Source: Chitinophagaceae bacterium (lineage in GTDB: Bacteria > Bacteroidota > Bacteroidia > Chitinophagales > Chitinophagaceae). From it: a stretch of 64,000 bases of DNA. The DNA lies in contig JADKAZ010000007.1 of the NCBI GenBank assembly GCA_016719015.1, forward strand, positions 62,001 to 126,000. Direction: 5' to 3'. The position numbers and the translations under genes were made by a program. The notes beneath the pieces are model-generated. The model did not search any database. It was not told where the DNA came from and worked only from the letters and a program-made list of their open reading frames with translations. Shown here one piece after another: positions 52,516 to 60,578 of this stretch (position 1 is the first letter of the stretch; each line of letters begins with the position of its first letter).

Positions 52516-54069
52516 TTATTTAGCGGTTTCTGCATCAGGTTCATCCTGTTCATTCAGTCTTTCAGGTCTCATCTGCGGGAACAATAACACGTCTTGTATA
52601 GATGCATTATTGGTAAGCAACATACAAAGCCTGTCAATACCAAAACCAATACCTGAAGTGGGCGGCATACCATATTCTAATGCTCTCAGAAAATCATAAT
52701 CAATAAACATCGCTTCATCATCTCCCCGTTCCATCAGTTTTGCCTGCTCTTCAAAACGTTCCCGCTGGTCAATCGGGTCGTTCAGCTCACTATAGGCATT
52801 GGCAATTTCTTTTCCATTAATGATGAGCTCAAATCGTTCCACCAGGCCTTGTTTGTCACGGTGCTTTTTTGTCAGCGGACTCATCTCCACCGGGTAATCA
52901 ATGATGAAAGTTGGTTGTATATAATTCTTCTCGCATTTATCACCAAAGAGAGCATCGATCAATTTGCCTTTGCCCATGGTATTATCCACCTGTATATGCA
53001 GTTGTTTGCAAACGGAACGAAGTTGTTCTTCATTCATTTTGCTTACATCAGTACCGGTATGTTCCAGTATAGCATCATAAATACTGATACGTTTGAAAGG
53101 GGCTTTAAATGAAATGGTTTTATCTCCCACAAGTAAATCCGTTTCTCCGCAAACATCCATGGCTGCTTTTTCCAGTAACTGTTCCGTGGTTTCCATCATC
53201 CAGAAATAATCTTTATAAGCCGTATAAAATTCAAGAATGGTAAACTCCGGATTGTGTGTGCGGTCCATGCCTTCATTGCGGAAGTTGCGGCTGAATTCAT
53301 ATACCCAGTCAAATCCACCAACAATCAGCCTTTTTAAATACAGTTCATTGGCAATACGTAAATACAAAGGAATGTCCAGTGCATTATGGTGAGTGGTAAA
53401 AGGTCTGGCCGCGGCACCACCGGGTATACTTTGCAGCACAGGGGTGTCCACTTCCAATGCACCATGATTATTCAAAAACTCCCGGATAGAGTTGATAAGC
53501 TTTGTTCTTTTAAGAAAAGTTTCTTTTACTGCCGGATTGATGATGAGGTCAGCATACCGCTGGCGGTATTTAAATTCCGGGTCTGTTACTGCATCAAAGG
53601 TTTGTCCATCCGCTTCTTTTACGATAGGTAAGGGGCGGAGTGATTTGCTGAGCAGTGTTAATTCATTTACATGCACAGAGGTTTCACCTGTCTTGGTGAT
53701 AAATGCATATCCTTTAACTCCGATGATGTCGCCAATGTCAAGCAGTTTTTTCCATACAATATCATACAATGATTTATCATCACCGGGACAGATATCATCC
53801 CGCTTTACATAAAGTTGTATACGGCCATGCGAATCCTGTAATACTGCAAAGTTGGCCTTACCCATGTCTCTTACACTCATGATGCGGCCGGCAAGGCATA
53901 CCTCTGCAAACTGTTCTTTCGTTTCGGCTGTGTAATTTGTTTTTATCGCAATAGAGTTGCTGTTGACAGGATATAAAGGAGCCGGGTAGGGTTCAATACC
54001 CATCATAATAAGTTCGGCCAGTTTTTCACGACGTAATTGTTCCTGTTCAGATAAATGTGATGTGCTCAT
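52516..54069 (-). CDS. lysS: Lysyl-tRNA synthetase, class II
   Basis: LysRS charges tRNA-Lys. The start at 54069 gives MSTSHLSEQEQLRREKLAEL, the usual beginning; the frame is open to 54096. The N-terminal OB-fold anticodon domain spans about 50-155 (VCLAGRIMSVRDMGKANFAVL). The class II catalytic core has motif 2 FEFSRNFRNEGMDRTHNPEF-type residues (EFSRNFRNEGMDRTHNPEFT) and motif 3 GMPPTSGIGFGIDRLCMLLT. The length of 517 residues is slightly above the normal 490-505 because of a charged C-terminal tail. A terminator lies between its start and the upstream gene, so it is transcribed separately. Confidence 0.97.
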   Translation of the reverse strand: MSTSHLSEQEQLRREKLAELIMMGIEPYPAPLYPVNSNSIAIKTNYTAETKEQFAEVCLAGRIMSVRDMGKANFAVLQDSHGRIQLYVKRDDICPGDDKSLYDIVWKKLLDIGDIIGVKGYAFITKTGETSVHVNELTLLSKSLRPLPIVKEADGQTFDAVTDPEFKYRQRYADLIINPAVKETFLKRTKLINSIREFLNNHGALEVDTPVLQSIPGGAAARPFTTHHNALDIPLYLRIANELYLKRLIVGGFDWVYEFSRNFRNEGMDRTHNPEFTILEFYTAYKDYFWMMETTEQLLEKAAMDVCGETDLLVGDKTISFKAPFKRISIYDAILEHTGTDVSKMNEEQLRSVCKQLHIQVDNTMGKGKLIDALFGDKCEKNYIQPTFIIDYPVEMSPLTKKHRDKQGLVERFELIINGKEIANAYSELNDPIDQRERFEEQAKLMERGDDEAMFIDYDFLRALEYGMPPTSGIGFGIDRLCMLLTNNASIQDVLLFPQMRPERLNEQDEPDAETAK

Positions 54070-54121
54070 TACAATGATTTTCAAAAGTGTTGGCAAAGGT
54101 ACTGGTTAGGCAGTAGCATAC

Positions 54122-54158
54122 AAAAAGCCCCTCCTGCTTGAGGCGGGAAGGGCTTTTA
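54122..54158 (-). terminator. Terminator after the barrel gene at 54181
   Basis: On the minus strand AAAAGCCC and GGGCTTTT flank a loop with further partial pairing, and the distal arm ends in a T-run. It is 22 bases past the stop of the 54181-54825 gene and upstream of lysS. The A-run on the other arm means it could work in both directions. Confidence 0.75.
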
Positions 54159-54180
54159 TCAAGCGATTAAACGATTAATA

Positions 54181-54825
54181 TTATTTCGATTTTTTCCCGT
54201 TATTCAGAAAAACACCTAATTGAATTCCGATATACTGATTCTTAATAGAACCCGTAAGGCCATCTGGTACTAAGTTTCTCAAACCCTTGTTGTAATTAAG
54301 CGAAAGGAAAAATCCACTATTCATTGCATATCCAACCCTGAAGTCGGCACCATAGTCAATGCCTTTAAAATCATTCTCTGGTGTTTTGCCAAAGAGGATA
54401 TCAGTTATTACTTTATCACCCTCCGTTATAGAAACTCTTTTTGATGGAAGATTAAAATCGATAGATGGTCCTGCACCCAGGAAGAAACTTCCGCCGCTTC
54501 CATGTATATGATACAGCACATCAGCGGTAAGTTCCATATAACGAAGTGCTACATATTGTTTATCGATCAGGGTGCCCGGAGGATGCGGCTCAGTTAAACC
54601 TTTTTGTACATAGGCCAGCGATGGGTGGAAAGTCCAGTTTTTACTTTTGCATAATGGCACATCGAGTACCAGGCTGGTCATCACTCCAACTTTACTATCA
54701 CCATCAACCTTGTCTTTCATATTTGCAACAGAAACACCACCGGCAAGACCAACCCGGGCTTGTGAAAAACCGGCTATCTGAAAGCAGAAAACAGAAGCTG
54801 CCAACAAGAGAATAATTTTCTTCAT
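54181..54825 (-). CDS. Small outer-membrane beta-barrel protein
   Basis: The 214-residue protein has a signal peptide (KIILLLAASVFCFQIAGFSQ). The mature sequence follows the 8- to 10-strand OMP_b-brl pattern of Bacteroidota: ARVGLAGGVSVANM, SKVGVMTSLVLDVPL, FHPSLAYVQKGL, YMELTADVLYHI, FFLGAGPSIDFNL, GADFRVGYAMNSGFFLSLNY, and the closing QYIGIQLGVFL. The role is unknown; such proteins are usually small porin-like or structural barrels. It stands alone between two terminators. Confidence 0.85.
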   Translation of the reverse strand: MKKIILLLAASVFCFQIAGFSQARVGLAGGVSVANMKDKVDGDSKVGVMTSLVLDVPLCKSKNWTFHPSLAYVQKGLTEPHPPGTLIDKQYVALRYMELTADVLYHIHGSGGSFFLGAGPSIDFNLPSKRVSITEGDKVITDILFGKTPENDFKGIDYGADFRVGYAMNSGFFLSLNYNKGLRNLVPDGLTGSIKNQYIGIQLGVFLNNGKKSK

Positions 54826-55031
54826 AACAGTAGTTTTTGATTACCTACTCGTATCGCTTTTCGGTTTAGGCGCCCTACTCTTTTCTTTTACCGGGATTTT
54901 CGGGATGTTCCCTCTTTAAAACAAGGTCTAAAGTAACTAAAACCTGCCGCAAACTTAAGTAAACCAAACGATTTTCAAAAGTGAGGTTTTTGGGTGAGTT
55001 TTACCCCTTCCCGGGAGAAATAATAAAATAA

Positions 55032-55058
55032 CCCCCGCTTTAGAATAAAAGCAGGGGC
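55032..55058 (-). terminator. Terminator of the five-gene minus-strand unit
   Basis: On the minus strand CCCCTGCTTT pairs with AAAGCGGGG (one mismatch) around a short loop. The second arm is followed by TTATTTTATT. It lies 33 bases past the stop of the 55091 gene. Confidence 0.75.
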
Positions 55059-55090
55059 TTATCGTATCACAGGTTGATGGTTGTACGGTT

Positions 55091-55858
55091 TTAGTCGGTT
55101 TTTATTGGTTCATCAGGGTCGTTTTTTGACTGCTTGGGCTTTTTCTTCCTGCCCACAATTGCCCGGATGGTAACGATTAACAGCAATATTATAACGGCCG
55201 TTCCCCCGATCAACACTACACTGGCGGCACCTTCGGAACCCCCGCAGGAAAGATTGCAGGCAAGGGCGGCAACCAGGTAAAACAACCCAATGGCTATAAG
55301 TACTGACAAGATAATGAGTCCCACTTTTGCCCCATCAGACATTTGGGTGTCTTTTTTAATGGCCCTGACCTGTTCTTTCAGCAGTTTCTTTTTTTCTTTC
55401 CATTTCAGGGATTTTCCATTTTCATCTTTCAAGGAAGCAGAGAAAGCAGCAATGGTCTTGTAGTTTTTTACAGTACTATCAATAGGCAGGGATGAGGTAG
55501 CCGGGGCAGTCGCATTCAGGGGTATAGAAAAGCTGAAAATCTTATCGGGCTGGTTACTGAAAAATACAATCATACAGAAAGTGGAGGCTACCAGCAGAAA
55601 GTCGCAGTTTTTTTGCCGGATATAAAATGCAGAAGCATTGAGTTTGTTACCTTTTAATGATTTGGCCGGGTAAGCGAATACCGCAGCCAGATACATGGCA
55701 ACAAAAAGAAACATGGCGACGTCAGCAATGGCCACACCAACATCAGACAGTAAAATACCTGTTACAATGCCCAGGGCTGTCAGTATAATAAATGATACTA
55801 CAATGAGGAGACGGGATAATTTTTTATGACTTTTTGCCCAGTGGGAAAGTTGTTTCAT
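55091..55858 (-). CDS. Multi-span membrane protein of unknown function
   Basis: I recognise no family. The 255-residue protein has five hydrophobic helices: LLIVVSFIILTALGIVTGILL, VAIADVAMFLFVAMYLAAVF, a segment near DFLLVASTFCMIVFFS, GLIILSVLIAIGLFYLVAAL, and SVVLIGGTAVIILLLIVTIR. A central charged region (about 140-180; KWKEKKKLLKEQVRAIKKDT) and a charged C-terminal tail are probably cytoplasmic. It is the last gene of the unit that starts at 58134, 54 bases after the lipoprotein gene. Confidence 0.7.
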   Translation of the reverse strand: MKQLSHWAKSHKKLSRLLIVVSFIILTALGIVTGILLSDVGVAIADVAMFLFVAMYLAAVFAYPAKSLKGNKLNASAFYIRQKNCDFLLVASTFCMIVFFSNQPDKIFSFSIPLNATAPATSSLPIDSTVKNYKTIAAFSASLKDENGKSLKWKEKKKLLKEQVRAIKKDTQMSDGAKVGLIILSVLIAIGLFYLVAALACNLSCGGSEGAASVVLIGGTAVIILLLIVTIRAIVGRKKKPKQSKNDPDEPIKTD

Positions 55859-55912
55859 ACAATTAATTTTTGTGATTTTATAATTTGTTGCCAGTTGAAC
55901 AGCAGGTTACTC

Positions 55913-56482
55913 TTATTGAAATTTTTTGATCCTTCCTGAAAAAGTTCCGTTGGTGAGTATTATTTTCTGATTGTTTTTATTGGTAAGGGTCATGTCAAAA
56001 GTGCCGGTGATGGCACAATCGTATTGGCCGGCTACATTAGCGGTGGTAATTGCTTTGCAATCATTATAACTAAAGTTGATTGAACCCGATTCGTACCAAT
56101 ACACTTGTACAGAGTCAATAGGGTTGCCGACATTTTGCAACTGGCTGCAATTTCCTCCGAGGGCAGATACGGAAGTACCGGTTGGTTGTAAGTAGGCACA
56201 TTGAACCGGTCCCGGGGTCCGGGCCAATAAAAGTATTTTTCCGTTTAATAAATTATCCTGGTCTTCAATGGCAAGTCCTGTAAAATTTACGAACAGGAGA
56301 TTGCCCTGCACAAGTATTATATCCGTTAAAATGGAGGAGGGAGATGTGCGGTTATATTGCTGTCCATTATAGTTGAAGCTGATTTTTGTATCATAAGAAA
56401 GAAAGTCGCTGTTTTTTTTGCAACCAGTCAGCAGCATTGTTAAGGATAGAAACAGCAGGAGGATTTTACAAGGTTGGTTCAT
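55913..56482 (-). CDS. Lipoprotein of unknown function
   Basis: The 189-residue product has a lipobox (LLFLSLTMLLTGCKKNSD) and a beta-rich mature domain (TKISFNYNGQQYNRTSPSS, KILLLARTPGPVQCAYLQP, GQYDCAITGTFDMTLTN, NGTFSGRIKKF). The pattern of an amino-terminal F-x-x-N-G-x-x-Y strand and a closing T-F-x-G-x-I strand is common in small Bacteroidota lipoproteins, and the 56905 gene two places upstream has a similar plan. Its ATG overlaps the stop of the frame-corrected upstream gene as ATGA, which supports translational coupling. Confidence 0.75.
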   Translation of the reverse strand: MNQPCKILLLFLSLTMLLTGCKKNSDFLSYDTKISFNYNGQQYNRTSPSSILTDIILVQGNLLFVNFTGLAIEDQDNLLNGKILLLARTPGPVQCAYLQPTGTSVSALGGNCSQLQNVGNPIDSVQVYWYESGSINFSYNDCKAITTANVAGQYDCAITGTFDMTLTNKNNQKIILTNGTFSGRIKKFQ

Positions 56483-56876
56483 AAATTTATTTTTAAGGAT
56501 AAAGAAGGAACCACCTTATTTACAAATCCGTTTCCCATAAACTGTGTAGCCGTTTCGTTTTTTAACGAAAACTGCATGGCTTTTTTTGGTTTCCGGATGC
56601 TATAATGAACATGGTAATACTGGCAGGAAAAGTAAGAAACCCGGCTGCCATGGCGTAATATGCAGCATCTCCTCCATTTTTTAATCCTGAGGCAATTAGC
56701 AGCGGAGCAACTATAAGAACAGGTCCTGATAATAATAGTATGGTTGCTATTTTTTGCTGATTCTTGCTTCTTTTCAGGTAATCTGGTTGCTTGGCCTGGA
56801 GTGAAATAGTTGTTTGTTGACAAAAAGAAACAACATTCAAGATCATTAACAGACTAACAAGAATATATTTTTTCAT
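56479..56876 (-). CDS. DYLxKSKN-family small membrane protein, frame change at a slippery A7 run
   Basis: The zero frame (56562-56876) gives 104 residues: signal sequence, PDYLKRSKNQQKIATILLLSG, two membrane segments, then IIASGNQKKPCSFR and stop. In the -1 frame the expected family ending continues as KAMQFSLKNETATQFMG to a stop at 56479, giving 132 residues. The switch point is A_AAA_AAG (minus strand 56586-56580), in phase with the zero frame. Nine bases on, a TTTCGTT/AACGAAA stem with an AAAA loop follows. The longer product ends in an ATGA overlap with the next gene. Two further family members lie at 61438-61801 and 61840-62248. Either one A is missing in the sequence or the gene uses -1 frameshifting. 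Confidence 0.7.
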
Positions 56877-56904
56877 ACTACAAGGTTTTATTATTTAAAA
56901 CAGG

Positions 56905-57405
56905 TTATCCTCTTTTAATGTGGAACTCTCCATCAGTAACAGTTTTAAAAGTGCCCGTTGCACCACTTACATTGGTAACAAATTCAAAAGTGCCTTTGAT
57001 ATACTTTTTATTGATTTCCTGAATGATTATTTTGCCGCTTCCATAAAATACACAAGGTGCAAATGGATCACAGAAATAACCGGCAGCATAGCCATCATTA
57101 TTCTGATAGACAACTGCATTGCGTAATATACCAGTTTGAAAATTATAAGTGCCAGCTGTGATATCAGAGCCCTGACCGTCTAAATAGAACCGGAATGACC
57201 AGGGGGAAACATCACCCCGAAAAAAAATAGTGGCATCACCAGCTGCCCCGGTAGTAGCCCGAATATCTGAATTACATTCGAAAGCGACGCCATCTACTTT
57301 ACCTTTCAGATAACTGGTACTGGTATCCGTTTCTTTTTTACAGGCACTGAAGGATAAAACAAAACAAGCGATGACGATGGATGATAGTTTCATTATATAT
57401 TTCAT
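56905..57405 (-). CDS. Small lipoprotein with beta-sandwich-like domain
   Basis: The 166-residue product has a lipobox (IVIACFVLSFSACKKETD) and then LKGKVDGVAFECNSDIRA, FRFYLDGQGSDITAGTYNF, YFCDPFAPCVFYGSGKIII, and YIKGTFEFVTNVSGATG. The opening KGKVDGVAF and closing KGTFEF strands fit the family of small Bacteroidota lipoproteins annotated DUF6252-like, an uncertain assignment. The Cys pair in FCDPFAPC may form a disulfide. It is the second gene of the unit, 15 bases after the first. Confidence 0.75.
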   Translation of the reverse strand: MKYIMKLSSIVIACFVLSFSACKKETDTSTSYLKGKVDGVAFECNSDIRATTGAAGDATIFFRGDVSPWSFRFYLDGQGSDITAGTYNFQTGILRNAVVYQNNDGYAAGYFCDPFAPCVFYGSGKIIIQEINKKYIKGTFEFVTNVSGATGTFKTVTDGEFHIKRG

Positions 57406-57420
57406 ATTAAAATTTTTTAC

Positions 57421-58134
57421 TTAGAACCTGAATCCTGCTGTTATAGAAATATTGCCATTAAAAGAACCCGCCTTTGTTGATTTGAATGTAGATTCAGAAG
57501 TAGGGGTGGTAATTTTTATCGCCTTAATTTTTGCAGCGGCAGTAACAGATAATTCAGTTCCCATACCCAGAAACCAGGAAGGATAGGAAAGAAAATTCCA
57601 AAACCCTTTTATCATTACACCGGGTAATAAATAATTAGTGGTTTCCCGGGAGGTACCCTGGTTTATATCTGCGGAGAGTTTATAAAAAGATAATGCCGGG
57701 CCGATTCCGAATCCGGCTTTCCCGAGACTATCTGTTTTTACCCAGGCAATGTACAGGGTGTGAATATTACTTGTAAGGGTAAGGTAATTGGACTGTGCAA
57801 AATTCTTTTCGTCATATCCCTCCACTGTTCCGTGATAGGAAAGACCAACGCCTGCTTCAATAGCGGTCTTCTTATTAAGATAGTGGCCATATTTTACCCG
57901 GTATGAAGTTTTGCCGGCTCTTTTTCTCGGGTACTCAGTGTCGATGGTAAAGAGCCCCAAAAAACTTGCTGTTTGTCTATCGCCAAATCCAGAGCTGACC
58001 ATGCCGGACTCGATATTAGAATTGGCATTACCGAAATAGGCACCGGTTTCAACGCCGATATAGTTTTTTTTCTGTGCGGTACAAATGAAACAAGAGATTA
58101 ACAGGAGCCAGGTGAACAGGAACGTACTTTTCAT
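57421..58134 (-). CDS. Secreted outer-membrane-like protein of unknown function
   Basis: The start at 58134 gives a signal peptide (KSTFLFTWLLLISCFICTAQ); the frame is open upstream to 58179. The mature 215 residues alternate beta-strands (NYIGVETGAYFGNANSN, SYRVKYGHYLNKKTAIEAGV, GFGIGPALSFYKLSA, WFLGMGTELSVTAAAKIKA) and end FNGNISITAGFRF, with a C-terminal Phe that fits a barrel insertion signal. It is the first gene of a five-gene unit downstream of two palindromic sites at 58226-58276. Confidence 0.8.
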   Translation of the reverse strand: MKSTFLFTWLLLISCFICTAQKKNYIGVETGAYFGNANSNIESGMVSSGFGDRQTASFLGLFTIDTEYPRKRAGKTSYRVKYGHYLNKKTAIEAGVGLSYHGTVEGYDEKNFAQSNYLTLTSNIHTLYIAWVKTDSLGKAGFGIGPALSFYKLSADINQGTSRETTNYLLPGVMIKGFWNFLSYPSWFLGMGTELSVTAAAKIKAIKITTPTSESTFKSTKAGSFNGNISITAGFRF

Positions 58135-58225
58135 AACAAGAGGTTTACTGATAATTGATTTATTTCCGCTTGTTTTCAATAGGTGAATTGCACTGCCAAA
58201 TTATGATGATGGTAGTTTAGGCTCA

Positions 58226-58276
58226 TTGACAAATGTCAAGAGTCGGCGGGTTATAAAAATCGTTGACATTTGTCAA
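58226..58276 (-). promoter_or_regulatory. Two palindromic TTGACA-N2-TGTCAA sites
   Basis: TTGACAAATGTCAA (58226-58239) and TTGACATTTGTCAA (58263-58276) are each palindromic apart from the two central bases, and they are exact reverse complements of each other. Their centres are 37 bases apart. They resemble Crp/Fnr-family operators (TTGAT-N4-ATCAA type). They lie 92 to 142 bases upstream of the first gene of the 58134-55091 unit and just past the stop of the Crp/Fnr gene, whose product is the obvious candidate to bind. The pair could also fold into one long hairpin in RNA. Confidence 0.7.
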
Positions 58277-58290
58277 CCGCTAGCAGGATG

Positions 58291-58872
58291 TCAATCTTTT
58301 TTTCTATGAAACTTACTACGTACCCTGCTTAATGTTTCTTCATTCATGCCGAGATAGGTGGCAATATGCTTCAATGCTACCCGTTGCAAAAGGGTGGGGT
58401 GATTGGAAAGGAAGAATTTATATTTTTCTTCTGCGGTATGCTTGCGGAGAATTTGTGTTCGTTGTTCTGCCATAAAAAAACCGTACTCTGCCTGTTTCCT
58501 TCCTACAATATTAAATTCAGGAAAGTCGGTATACATTTTTTGTATATCAGCATAATTGATACAAGCAAGGGTGGTTTCTTCAAGGGCTTCTATAAATTCA
58601 TTACCGGGTTGCTGTGTATAATAACTTATCCAGGAGGTGATGATGAACCCTTCATCCATAAAACGGGAAGTGATGTCTTTGTCCTCCTTAATATAATAAG
58701 AACGGGCCAGTCCTTTTATAACAAGGCAGGCTTTATTACAAACCTGCCCTTCTTTCAGAATATAATCCCCGGCATGGTAGGTAACCATATTTGTGGCGGA
58801 ACTGATCCTCTCCGTCAACGCAGCATTGAGAGGGTGAAATTTATTCAATCGTTCCAGGAGGGGTTCAATCAT
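58291..58872 (-). CDS. Crp/Fnr-family transcription regulator
   Basis: The 193-residue protein has an N-terminal cyclic-nucleotide-binding-like barrel (about 20-115; VTYHAGDYILKEGQVCNKACLVIKG read in parts) and a helix-turn-helix near the C-terminus (LKHIATYLGMNEETLSRVRSK). It lacks the four Cys of oxygen-sensing Fnr. The barrel does not show the intact phosphate-binding R-S-A motif of cAMP receptors, so the ligand is unknown. This is the common Bacteroidota subgroup of about 190 residues. Palindromes typical of Crp/Fnr binding follow directly downstream, ahead of the next unit. Confidence 0.9.
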   Translation of the reverse strand: MIEPLLERLNKFHPLNAALTERISSATNMVTYHAGDYILKEGQVCNKACLVIKGLARSYYIKEDKDITSRFMDEGFIITSWISYYTQQPGNEFIEALEETTLACINYADIQKMYTDFPEFNIVGRKQAEYGFFMAEQRTQILRKHTAEEKYKFFLSNHPTLLQRVALKHIATYLGMNEETLSRVRSKFHRKKD

Positions 58873-59013
58873 ACTATCTAATATACAACGAATAAGCAGA
58901 ACAGCCCGTCTTCCTGATCAAATTTAAGTACCTTTAAATACTTCAAAGCAAGTGTGGCTATCACTGACAGTTACGTCAGCCAAAATTTCAACACCTGTAT
59001 TAAATTTCAAAAA

Positions 59014-59718
59014 ATGAAAAAAATTCTATTATCTGCTTTGTTGTCTACCATGCTTCTCGGTTCTTGCGATATATTATCAAAATTACCAACCGGAATGGGT
59101 GGCGTTACAGAAGCTGAAGCCGGCGACGGTATCAGAGAGGCCTTGGGCCAGGGATTAGTGAAAGCTGTATTGCAACTCAATAAACCTGACGGGTTCTTTA
59201 AAGATGCCTTCTATAAAATATTGCTCCCACCAGAAGCTAAAAAAATTGAAAACACTTTACGGGACCTGGGAATGAATAAGATGGTGGATAAAGCTATCCT
59301 ACAGATCAACCGGGCGGCTGAAGATGCAGCCGGATTTGCCAAACCGATTTTTGTGGATGCTATTAAAAGTATGACGCTAAGTGATGCGATAGGCCTGGTA
59401 AGGAATGGTGATACCAGTGCTACGCATTTTTTCCGGGTAAAAACAACGGACAAACTGATTGCGGCTTTCTTGCCGGTTATAAAATCATCTTTGGACAAAC
59501 TGGATGCTACCAGGTATTACAGCGATGTAATAAATACCTACAATAATTTTCCTACCACTTTCAAAAAACTGAATCCAGATCTGCCCGGTTTTGTTACCGA
59601 TAGAGCTACCAATGCCCTGTTTGACCTGGTGGCAAAAGAAGAAGTAAATATCCGCCAGAATTTTGCCGCCCGTACCTCCGACCTGCTGAGGAAGGTGTTT
59701 GGTGCAAAATGGAACTAA
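59014..59718 (+). CDS. DUF4197 lipoprotein, first of a tandem pair
   Basis: The start at 59014 gives a lipoprotein signal (ILLSALLSTMLLGSCDILSK). The mature part is the DUF4197 domain: TEAEAGDGIREALGQGLVKAV, DAFYKILLPPEAKKIENTL, QINRAAEDAAGFAKPIFVDA, SDAIGLVRNGDTSATHFFR, and NALFDLVAKEEVNIRQNF. The family is all-helical, periplasmic and of unknown function. The next gene is a close paralogue, so the pair arose by tandem duplication. A TACCTTTA box at 58929-58936 may be its promoter. A strong terminator follows the gene. Confidence 0.9.
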   Translation: MKKILLSALLSTMLLGSCDILSKLPTGMGGVTEAEAGDGIREALGQGLVKAVLQLNKPDGFFKDAFYKILLPPEAKKIENTLRDLGMNKMVDKAILQINRAAEDAAGFAKPIFVDAIKSMTLSDAIGLVRNGDTSATHFFRVKTTDKLIAAFLPVIKSSLDKLDATRYYSDVINTYNNFPTTFKKLNPDLPGFVTDRATNALFDLVAKEEVNIRQNFAARTSDLLRKVFGAKWN

Positions 59719-59736
59719 CCTGCCTGAAATATTGAG

Positions 59737-59788
59737 CCTGCCGCAACTACTGACTTAAATAAACGTCAAATCTTGCGGCAGGTTTTTT
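59737..59788 (+). terminator. Strong terminator between the two DUF4197 genes
   Basis: CCTGCCGCAA (59737-59746) pairs perfectly with TTGCGGCAGG (59773-59782) around a 26-base loop and is followed by TTTTTT. It separates the two paralogues, so each has its own transcript. TTTG at the end of the T-run lies 17 bases ahead of a TATCTTGC box (59807-59814), which may be the promoter of the second copy. Confidence 0.85.
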
Positions 59789-59838
59789 GTTGTTATCAAT
59801 CGCAGCTATCTTGCGGTCAGTTATAAATTTATACTTAT

Positions 59839-60558
59839 ATGAAAACTTTAGTAGTCCTTGGATTATTCACTTGTATGCTGGCACCGGCAACCGGTTTTTC
59901 GCAAATCACTTTACCCAAAATACTCACCAACAAAAAATCAACTACCGGCATAACTGAGAATGAAGCCGGGCAGGGAATTAAAGAGGCCTTGCTGCAGGGT
60001 GTAACAACCGCCGTACTGAACCTCAATAAGACAGATGGATTTTTTGGCAGCGAATTTTATAAAATGCTGCTGCCCGAAGATGCAAAGAAGGTAGAGAAAA
60101 CACTCCGGAATATTGGTATGGGAGCACAGGTGGATAAGGCCATTCTCTCTATCAACCGTGGTGCGGAAGATGCGGTGGCTTTTGCAAAACCGATTTTTAT
60201 TGATGCGGTCAAAGCAATGACGCTGACCGATGCATTGAATATTATAAAAGGCGATAAGGATGAAGCCACTAAATATTTTAAGAATAAAACGAAAGAGAAA
60301 TTGATTACTGCTTTTACTCCTTCCGTAAAAAATTCATTGGATAAAGTGGATGCCACCAAACATTATTCAGACATCATTACTTCTTATAATAATCTCCCTA
60401 CCACATTTAAGAAAATTAATCCTGACCTTACTTCTTACGTAGTGGGGAAAGCGGTAGATGCATTATTTGACCAGGTAGCAAAAGAAGAAGCTAATATAAG
60501 GGCCAATCCTTTGGCAAGGGGCTCTGATATCTTGAAGAAAGTGTTTGGAAGTAAATAA
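59839..60558 (+). CDS. DUF4197 secreted protein, second of a tandem pair
   Basis: The 239-residue product has a signal peptide (VVLGLFTCMLAPATGFSQ) instead of the lipobox seen in the first copy. The domain repeats the same landmarks: TENEAGQGIKEALLQGVTTAV, SEFYKMLLPEDAKKVEKTL, SINRGAEDAVAFAKPIFIDA, TDALNIIKGDKDEATKYFK, and DALFDQVAKEEANIRANPL. About two thirds of the residues look identical to the first copy. The difference in export signal suggests one copy is membrane-anchored and the other soluble or released in the periplasm. Confidence 0.9.
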   Translation: MKTLVVLGLFTCMLAPATGFSQITLPKILTNKKSTTGITENEAGQGIKEALLQGVTTAVLNLNKTDGFFGSEFYKMLLPEDAKKVEKTLRNIGMGAQVDKAILSINRGAEDAVAFAKPIFIDAVKAMTLTDALNIIKGDKDEATKYFKNKTKEKLITAFTPSVKNSLDKVDATKHYSDIITSYNNLPTTFKKINPDLTSYVVGKAVDALFDQVAKEEANIRANPLARGSDILKKVFGSK

Positions 60559-60578
60559 TGAAAGGGTTCGTTTGATGA

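Noticed and set aside
58366..58881. A 171-residue plus-strand open frame
   Set aside because: It is antisense to the Crp/Fnr gene; no exported or domain signature.
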